This document shows positions 14,712 to 18,490 of a DNA stretch of 18,490 nt, one piece after another. Every line of letters starts with the position of its first letter. Positions within the stretch are counted from its first letter, which is position 1. The position numbers were made by a program, and so were the translations under genes. The DNA is from CAYYVK01 sp964475145. GTDB taxonomy: Archaea; Aenigmatarchaeota; Aenigmatarchaeia; CG10238-14; SCSR01. The stretch is from positions 1 through 18,490 of the forward strand of contig CAYYVK010000012.1 in assembly GCA_964475145.1 (NCBI GenBank), in the 5' to 3' direction. Below the pieces are notes generated by a model, which was not told the origin of the DNA, did not search any database, and saw only the letters and a program-made list of their open reading frames with translations.

Positions 14712-16654
14712 AAGAGACAGCTTACATAAAGTTTTTAGAAGAGGAGTATGCTAACAGAAAGCTTTCTTTTTATGAAAAGGTGTGTAATTTTTTTGGGGTT
14801 ATAAAAATTCCTTTGCCAGAGTTTTTGGAGAAAAAGTTTCAACCTGAAATAGACTTCTGCCATTTAAGAGTAAAGCCTATAGGAGTTCTTTTAACAGCAC
14901 TCTTTGTTCCAGTCATAGTTTGCCTTTTGTTGGGCTTAGCTTTCTTTGCTGCAGGATTGCTTTCTGAAGCGATGATAGTAATGATAGTTGCGCTCGGTGC
15001 TGTTCTTTTCTACTACCTTTTTTCTTATACTCGCTTCTTGAACATAATGTACAGGTCTAAAGCATCTTCTGAGATGGCTCTTTGTGTTATTTACATGTCG
15101 ATATCCTTAAAAATTACCCAAAACTTAGAGTCTGCAGTTGCTTTTGCTGCTCTAAACTTAACTGGTCCTCTTGGGTTAGACCTTAAAAAGCTTTTGTGGG
15201 ACTTGCATGTTGGCAACATCGTATCCGTTTCTGAAGGTTTAGACGAACTTTCTAGAAAATGGAAGAGTGAAAATGAAGAATTTGTTGATGCAATCACTCT
15301 TTTAAAAAATTCGGTAAACGAACCACCTGAAAGAGCTGCCAAGAGTGTAGAAGAAGCAGTATTAGTAATCCTAGAAGGAACGAAGAAAAGGATGAAAGGT
15401 TATGCTCTTGCCATGCGAACTCCTTTAAAGATTTTGAACGCTTTTGGAATTCTCTTGCCTTTGTTAGGGATGATATTTTTTCCTGTTCTAGTAATTTTTA
15501 CACCAGAAATAGCAAGACCTGAGCTCATATCCTTTTCTTACATGGTTTTACTCCCTTTTGTTCTCTACCTTTTCTTACGTCAGTACTTTTATACAAGGCC
15601 TTATTCTTACCATCAGGTTGCAATAAAGCATACAGAATCTTTTAGAGTGAGAAAGATTCTTGTGCTTGCTGGAGCAGGTGTTTTATGTATCTCTTTGATA
15701 GCTTACTTTCTGTATGCAATTCTGGGAGAAAAAGCTTTGTTTTCCCAAACTCTCTTCCTCAACTCTTTGGGGATAGTTTTAGCTCTAGGAGGTTTTTTCG
15801 TCCTTTATCCTTTCTTTTCTGTTCTAGGTTTTACAAAGAGAAACAAGGAGGTGGTTGAAGTAGAAAGTGAGCTACCAGTAGTTCTCTTCCAGCTCAGCAT
15901 AGTATCTAGCATAGGAAAGCCTTTTGAGAAAAGCATAGAAGAATTGCAACCAAGGATAAGAGAGCTAAAGATAAGCAAGTTCTTGCAGAAGATCCTTACA
16001 AACATAAAAATGTTTGGAGCACCTTTGGAAGTGGCAACATTCGACAGTAAAATTGGTGCAATAAAGGATTATCCTTCTAGGGTTATCAAGGCAGTAATGA
16101 GCTTGGTAATAGATATAGGCTCGCGTGGGATGGCTTTCCTTTCAGCAGCTTTAAAGTCTATGTCAGACTTTCTCAAGGATGCAGACGAAGTAAACAGAGC
16201 AGCTGATGAAATTCTTTCAGAGGTTACTTCAGACATGCAAGTTCAAGCATGGGTTTTTGCACCTCTTGCTGCTGGAATAGTAGTTGGACTAATGGCAATG
16301 GTCATATACCTTTTTGCATTCTTTGGCCAGTCCTTGGAAAAAATAGGCTACTTCTTCAACCAAACAGGTGCTGGTCCTCAAGGCTTAGCAGCCTTCAGCT
16401 TTTTGCTGAATGCAGGAAAGCAAATACCATTTCCTTTCTTCCAAATAATAGTTGGAACTTATATGGTTGAAGTGGTCTACATGCTTGCTAGCTTTTTGGG
16501 CGAGCTAACTTATGGAGAAGATGAAGTGAGTAAGTTGATGAATGTAGGAAAGATAATGTTTATTGCTTTAACAATATATAGTATATCTGTATGTGGAATA
16601 TACTTTGGAATAACAAGCTTCATAAACCTTTCACAGTTCCAAGGATTAACATGA
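14708..16654 (+). CDS. TadC/FlaJ-type pilus or secretion platform membrane protein
   Basis: This 648-residue integral membrane protein is the expected partner of the upstream ATPase, forming the inner-membrane platform. Two GspF/TadC-like domains occur in tandem. The first cytoplasmic region covers about 108-235 and the second about 380-510 ('SELPVVLFQLSIVSSIGKPFEKSIEEL', 'FLKDADEVNRAADEILSEV'). About nine membrane helices are visible: 58-82, 84-106, 242-265, 272-291, 317-338, 352-373, 514-538, 578-598 and 616-637. The start overlaps the ATPase stop (ATGA), and the stop overlaps the next small gene in the same way, so translation is coupled. The duplicated arrangement matches many archaeal COG2064 proteins; single-domain archaellum FlaJ is somewhat shorter. 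Confidence 0.87.
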   Translation: MKETAYIKFLEEEYANRKLSFYEKVCNFFGVIKIPLPEFLEKKFQPEIDFCHLRVKPIGVLLTALFVPVIVCLLLGLAFFAAGLLSEAMIVMIVALGAVLFYYLFSYTRFLNIMYRSKASSEMALCVIYMSISLKITQNLESAVAFAALNLTGPLGLDLKKLLWDLHVGNIVSVSEGLDELSRKWKSENEEFVDAITLLKNSVNEPPERAAKSVEEAVLVILEGTKKRMKGYALAMRTPLKILNAFGILLPLLGMIFFPVLVIFTPEIARPELISFSYMVLLPFVLYLFLRQYFYTRPYSYHQVAIKHTESFRVRKILVLAGAGVLCISLIAYFLYAILGEKALFSQTLFLNSLGIVLALGGFFVLYPFFSVLGFTKRNKEVVEVESELPVVLFQLSIVSSIGKPFEKSIEELQPRIRELKISKFLQKILTNIKMFGAPLEVATFDSKIGAIKDYPSRVIKAVMSLVIDIGSRGMAFLSAALKSMSDFLKDADEVNRAADEILSEVTSDMQVQAWVFAPLAAGIVVGLMAMVIYLFAFFGQSLEKIGYFFNQTGAGPQGLAAFSFLLNAGKQIPFPFFQIIVGTYMVEVVYMLASFLGELTYGEDEVSKLMNVGKIMFIALTIYSISVCGIYFGITSFINLSQFQGLT

Positions 16655-16782
16655 AAGGAAGGATGACTGGAAGGATGCTTTGGCTGATAATCTTGCTTAT
16701 ACTTGTACTTCTTGCTTTAGCTTTATTTTGGCTTGTTGGCAAGCAAATTATAGAGAGGCTTTTCTTAAGGGGGCCTGGTTGA
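16651..16782 (+). CDS. Tiny single-helix membrane protein (43 residues)
   Basis: The ATG overlaps the TadC-like stop as ATGA, and the gene's own TGA directly touches the next ATG, so it sits within a tight operon. The protein has a basic N-terminus (MKGRMTGR), one strongly hydrophobic helix (about 9-29, 'MLWLIILLILVLLALALFWLV') and a short basic tail. The Met-Lys-Gly start resembles the two following genes and class III pilin signals, but the +5 Glu of classical pilins is missing. I do not recognise it. A small minor pilin or assembly factor is possible. A second in-frame ATG at 16663 could also be used. Confidence 0.6.
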   Translation: MKGRMTGRMLWLIILLILVLLALALFWLVGKQIIERLFLRGPG

Positions 16783-16971
16783 ATGAAAGGAATAGCTGTA
16801 GAAACAGTTTTGTATGCAGTAATCCTAGTTTTGGCTTTAATTTTAATAACAATCATTGTTATGAAGCTTATACCAGCATTTGGTAAATTTATCAATGCTG
16901 TTCTTGCTGGGATTAAAAAGACTCTATGTGATATGCTACCATGGTTGATTAAGTGGATTATTAGGTGCTAG
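16783..16971 (+). CDS. Small pilin-like membrane protein (62 residues)
   Basis: The ATG directly follows the previous stop. The N-terminus MKGIAVETVLYAVILVLA resembles an archaeal class III prepilin signal: Lys-Gly, then a short segment with Glu six residues after Lys-Gly's Met-Lys pair, then a long hydrophobic helix up to about residue 30. The helix is followed by an amphipathic stretch ('FGKFINAVLAGIKKTLCDMLPWLIKWIIRC') with a terminal Cys. It is too short to carry a pilin head domain, so it may be a miniature pilin, a pseudopilin or a membrane anchor. No prepilin peptidase gene lies in the window. It ends immediately before a T-run. Confidence 0.62.
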   Translation: MKGIAVETVLYAVILVLALILITIIVMKLIPAFGKFINAVLAGIKKTLCDMLPWLIKWIIRC

Positions 16972-16990
16972 TTTTTTTTAGTTTAAAAAT
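16972..16990 (+). promoter_or_regulatory. T-run plus TATA-like element before the Hint gene (copy 1)
   Basis: Eight T residues (16972-16979) start immediately after the TAG of the small pilin-like gene, as in archaeal oligo-T terminators. They are followed by AGTTTAAAAAT, a TATA-like sequence whose centre is about 20-23 bases before the ATG at 17007. The 17-base core TTTTTTAGTTTAAAAAT recurs exactly at 18465-18481. A combined terminator and promoter would give the Hint gene its own transcript. Confidence 0.5.
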
Positions 16991-17006
16991 AAATACTAAT
17001 TTAGGT

Positions 17007-18449
17007 ATGAGTAAAGGTATCCATGTTTCTACATTAGTTGGCTTAGTAATAGCTGTAATAATTCTAATACTTTTTTCTCCTATATTGATTAAAGCAGCAG
17101 GTGCTGTTTGGAACCAGATTCTTCAAGCTTTAGGGCTAGCACCTCCACCAACAGCTTTAGAGCAGGCTATAAAATGTGCATACTTGAGATGTGAGGCTGG
17201 TTGTCTCGATAGTAGGGTCACAGACGAGATTAAGTGGCAAGAAAATGGAAGAGAAGTAAGTTGTAACGAGTTTTGTTGGATGGGCATAGAGCATGTGTGT
17301 GGCGACGATTCTTTCAAATATCCAGTAAATGTGACGATATCATCAGATGAGGAAATATCAAAAGATAGGTTAGAGGTATTTAATTGTATATCTACTAGGG
17401 GACTAACACCTTCCGATTGGCGGGTTGCTGGTTGTGGTTATAGATTATTAGGGTATGGAGAGCAAGACGTTAAAAGCTATGGAGAAAAAGAAACATGCTT
17501 GAAATATTTATTGGTTATTGGAGTACGTGACGGTTATAAGACAGTAACGCTTAAAAAAGGAACTTATTACATTACTATTAGCGACTTTCCTTATGAGTTG
17601 GTGGGATGTTTTTACAATGTTCGCAAGATAACAGAGATTTGGTCTAAGTCCGATTTTATGGCTACAAGATACAGGAACCAGCAAGAATGTGAAAATGCTG
17701 GTTACAAATGGTGTTCCGTCTGTGACGAAAACGAACGTATTAGAAGTATTTTAAAAGCGGAATGTATTTTGCCAGATGAAGATTGTGGTGAATATGATGA
17801 TACACAAAATTGTTTATGTCATAAAACTCCCGAGATATGTACAGCAGACGAAGAATGTCAATGGGATGGAAGTGTTAACAGTTGTAAACAACTTCAGGCT
17901 GGGCAGACGAAATGTGAAGGAATATTCTACCCTAAATGTTCCGGAGGAAGAATCAATAAATGGGGACAAGACTATTGTGATACAACAGGGAAAGAATCGC
18001 CAGATTATCAATGTTCGCCAGCGTGTGGTGCCGAATGTGGTTATCCGGGCGGTGGTTGTCCATCTGGTTATTTCTGTGCAGGCTGTAGTTGCGTTGCTCC
18101 TCCTCGTGGAGGTTGCTTAGAGGAAGGAAGTTTAATAGCAACGCCTAATGGCTTCAAGAGAATAGAAGAATTGAAAGAAGGTGATTACGTGCTTGGGTAT
18201 AAAGATGGACAAATAGTAACTACAAAAATAATAGAAAAATCCGAGCATACCGGGGAGTTTATACTATACTTTTACAAAGGTTATTGGTTTACTGGGAACC
18301 ATCTAGTTTATACAGACGATTACCAAAACTTCAAGCCCGTTTCAGAACTTTCCACAATTACTAAGCAATATAATGGGAGCATTTATAATATCCAGACAGA
18401 AATTCACAACTACTTTGGAGAAAATGGGTTGTTGATTCACAACAAATAA
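17007..18449 (+). CDS. Pilin-like-anchored, cysteine-rich exported protein with C-terminal Hint autoprocessing domain
   Basis: This 480-residue protein is probably a substrate of the pilus-type machine encoded upstream. Residues 1-30 (MSKGIHVSTLVGLVIAVIIL then FSPIL) form a class III-prepilin-like signal and membrane helix. Residues 50-369 are an extracellular region with 30 cysteines and no known enzyme motif; pairs and clusters such as 'CGAECGYPGGGCPSGYFCAGCSC' suggest disulfide bonding. Residues 370-480 are a Hint domain: Cys370 ('GCLEEGSLIATPNG'), a Thr-x2-His motif (T429, H432, 'FTGNHLVYT') and the end 'IHNYFGENGLLIHNK'. ATG at 17007 is preferred over TTG at 16965, which overlaps the previous gene and lies upstream of the likely promoter. 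The function of the ectodomain is unknown. Confidence 0.82.
   Translation: MSKGIHVSTLVGLVIAVIILILFSPILIKAAGAVWNQILQALGLAPPPTALEQAIKCAYLRCEAGCLDSRVTDEIKWQENGREVSCNEFCWMGIEHVCGDDSFKYPVNVTISSDEEISKDRLEVFNCISTRGLTPSDWRVAGCGYRLLGYGEQDVKSYGEKETCLKYLLVIGVRDGYKTVTLKKGTYYITISDFPYELVGCFYNVRKITEIWSKSDFMATRYRNQQECENAGYKWCSVCDENERIRSILKAECILPDEDCGEYDDTQNCLCHKTPEICTADEECQWDGSVNSCKQLQAGQTKCEGIFYPKCSGGRINKWGQDYCDTTGKESPDYQCSPACGAECGYPGGGCPSGYFCAGCSCVAPPRGGCLEEGSLIATPNGFKRIEELKEGDYVLGYKDGQIVTTKIIEKSEHTGEFILYFYKGYWFTGNHLVYTDDYQNFKPVSELSTITKQYNGSIYNIQTEIHNYFGENGLLIHNK
18114..18446 (+). other. Hint (hedgehog/intein) domain within the preceding protein
   Basis: This encodes residues 370-480 (111 residues), the size of a minimal Hint module without endonuclease. 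Block A is CLEEGSLIATPNG with a Cys nucleophile, block B is FTGNHLVYT, and the C-terminal blocks are 'SIYNIQTEIHNYFGENG' followed by 'LLIHN'. A single Lys follows the Asn before the stop. With no Cys/Ser/Thr at +1 and almost no C-extein, ordinary protein splicing cannot occur. Hedgehog-like or BIL-like N-terminal cleavage, or transfer of the ectodomain to a nucleophile, is the expected chemistry for the family. Confidence 0.85.
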
Positions 18450-18464
18450 ACGTTAAAACTGGAG

Positions 18465-18481
18465 TTTTTTAGTTTAAAAAT
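18465..18481 (+). promoter_or_regulatory. T-run plus TATA-like element after the Hint gene (copy 2)
   Basis: TTTTTTAGTTTAAAAAT is an exact 17-base repeat of the sequence before the Hint gene (16974-16990). It starts 15 bases after the Hint gene's stop. It may terminate that gene and serve as the promoter of a gene starting just beyond the window edge. The remaining bases, 18482-18490, hold nothing recognisable. Confidence 0.48.
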
Positions 18482-18490
18482 CAATTAATT

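Noticed and set aside
16591..16650. Longer in-frame version of the 43-residue membrane protein
   Set aside because: It would sit entirely over the TadC-like C-terminus; the ATGA overlap at 16651 is the pattern used elsewhere in this operon.
16965..17006. A TTG start at 16965 for the Hint protein
   Set aside because: It would overlap the previous stop and place the T-run and TATA-like box inside the coding sequence; the ATG at 17007 gives a clean prepilin-like signal.
17776..18120. 114-residue + strand frame within the Cys-rich region
   Set aside because: It lacks the Cys pattern and any signal, has no ribosome binding sequence, and ends just where the Hint domain of the real frame begins.
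1..18490. CRISPR arrays, tRNA or rRNA genes, insertion sequences
   Set aside because: No regularly spaced repeats, no tRNA-like clover-leaf sequences, no rRNA segments and no transposase or terminal inverted repeats were seen; the intein is the only mobile-type element.

Overview
The window reads as ordinary AT-rich archaeal chromosome. The evidence is RPA and RadA recombination proteins, eukaryote-type ribosomal proteins S15/S13e and S3Ae, a stand-alone Bud32 (KEOPS) kinase, Trm5, diphthine synthase, an apparent histone tail at the left edge, TATA-like boxes, and many TTG or ATGA starts. Compact packing, small unknown membrane proteins and the form of the pilus-type locus fit a DPANN-like lineage. 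That placement is inference; no rRNA or tRNA gene is present to confirm it. No gap between genes exceeds about 50 bases.

Left part (1-5260, + strand) is an information-processing block: histone C-terminus, RPA, RadA, Bud32, a two-helix membrane protein, S15, an archaeal RecJ/GAN-type DHH nuclease and S3Ae. Genes abut or overlap, so this is probably one or two operons, with a promoter before radA. Middle part (5253-8709) holds a site-2-protease-like M50 peptidase and Trm5 on the - strand, then a metallophosphoesterase and diphthine synthase (DphB) on the + strand, diverging from a 40-base intergenic region.

Right part (8672-18449) looks like a pilus or secretion locus. On the - strand are two coiled-coil proteins and two paralogous five-helix membrane proteins. 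Diverging on the + strand are a FlaI/TadA/VirB11-family ATPase interrupted by a 522-residue intein, a double-domain TadC/FlaJ membrane platform protein, two tiny one-helix proteins, and a cysteine-rich exported protein with a pilin-like N-terminus. That last protein ends in a 111-residue Hint (hedgehog/intein) autoprocessing domain.

The most interesting signal is this pairing of an archaeal pilus-type export machine with a probable substrate: pilin-like anchor, about 30 cysteines, and a C-terminal Hint domain ending His-Asn-Lys. The Hint chemistry could cleave the ectodomain free or couple it to something at the cell surface. A second, unrelated-looking Hint element, the ATPase intein, sits a few kilobases upstream and appears to have lost both LAGLIDADG catalytic acidic residues. 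A 17-base T-run/TATA-like element precedes the Hint gene and recurs just after it, suggesting that another similarly controlled gene follows beyond the window.
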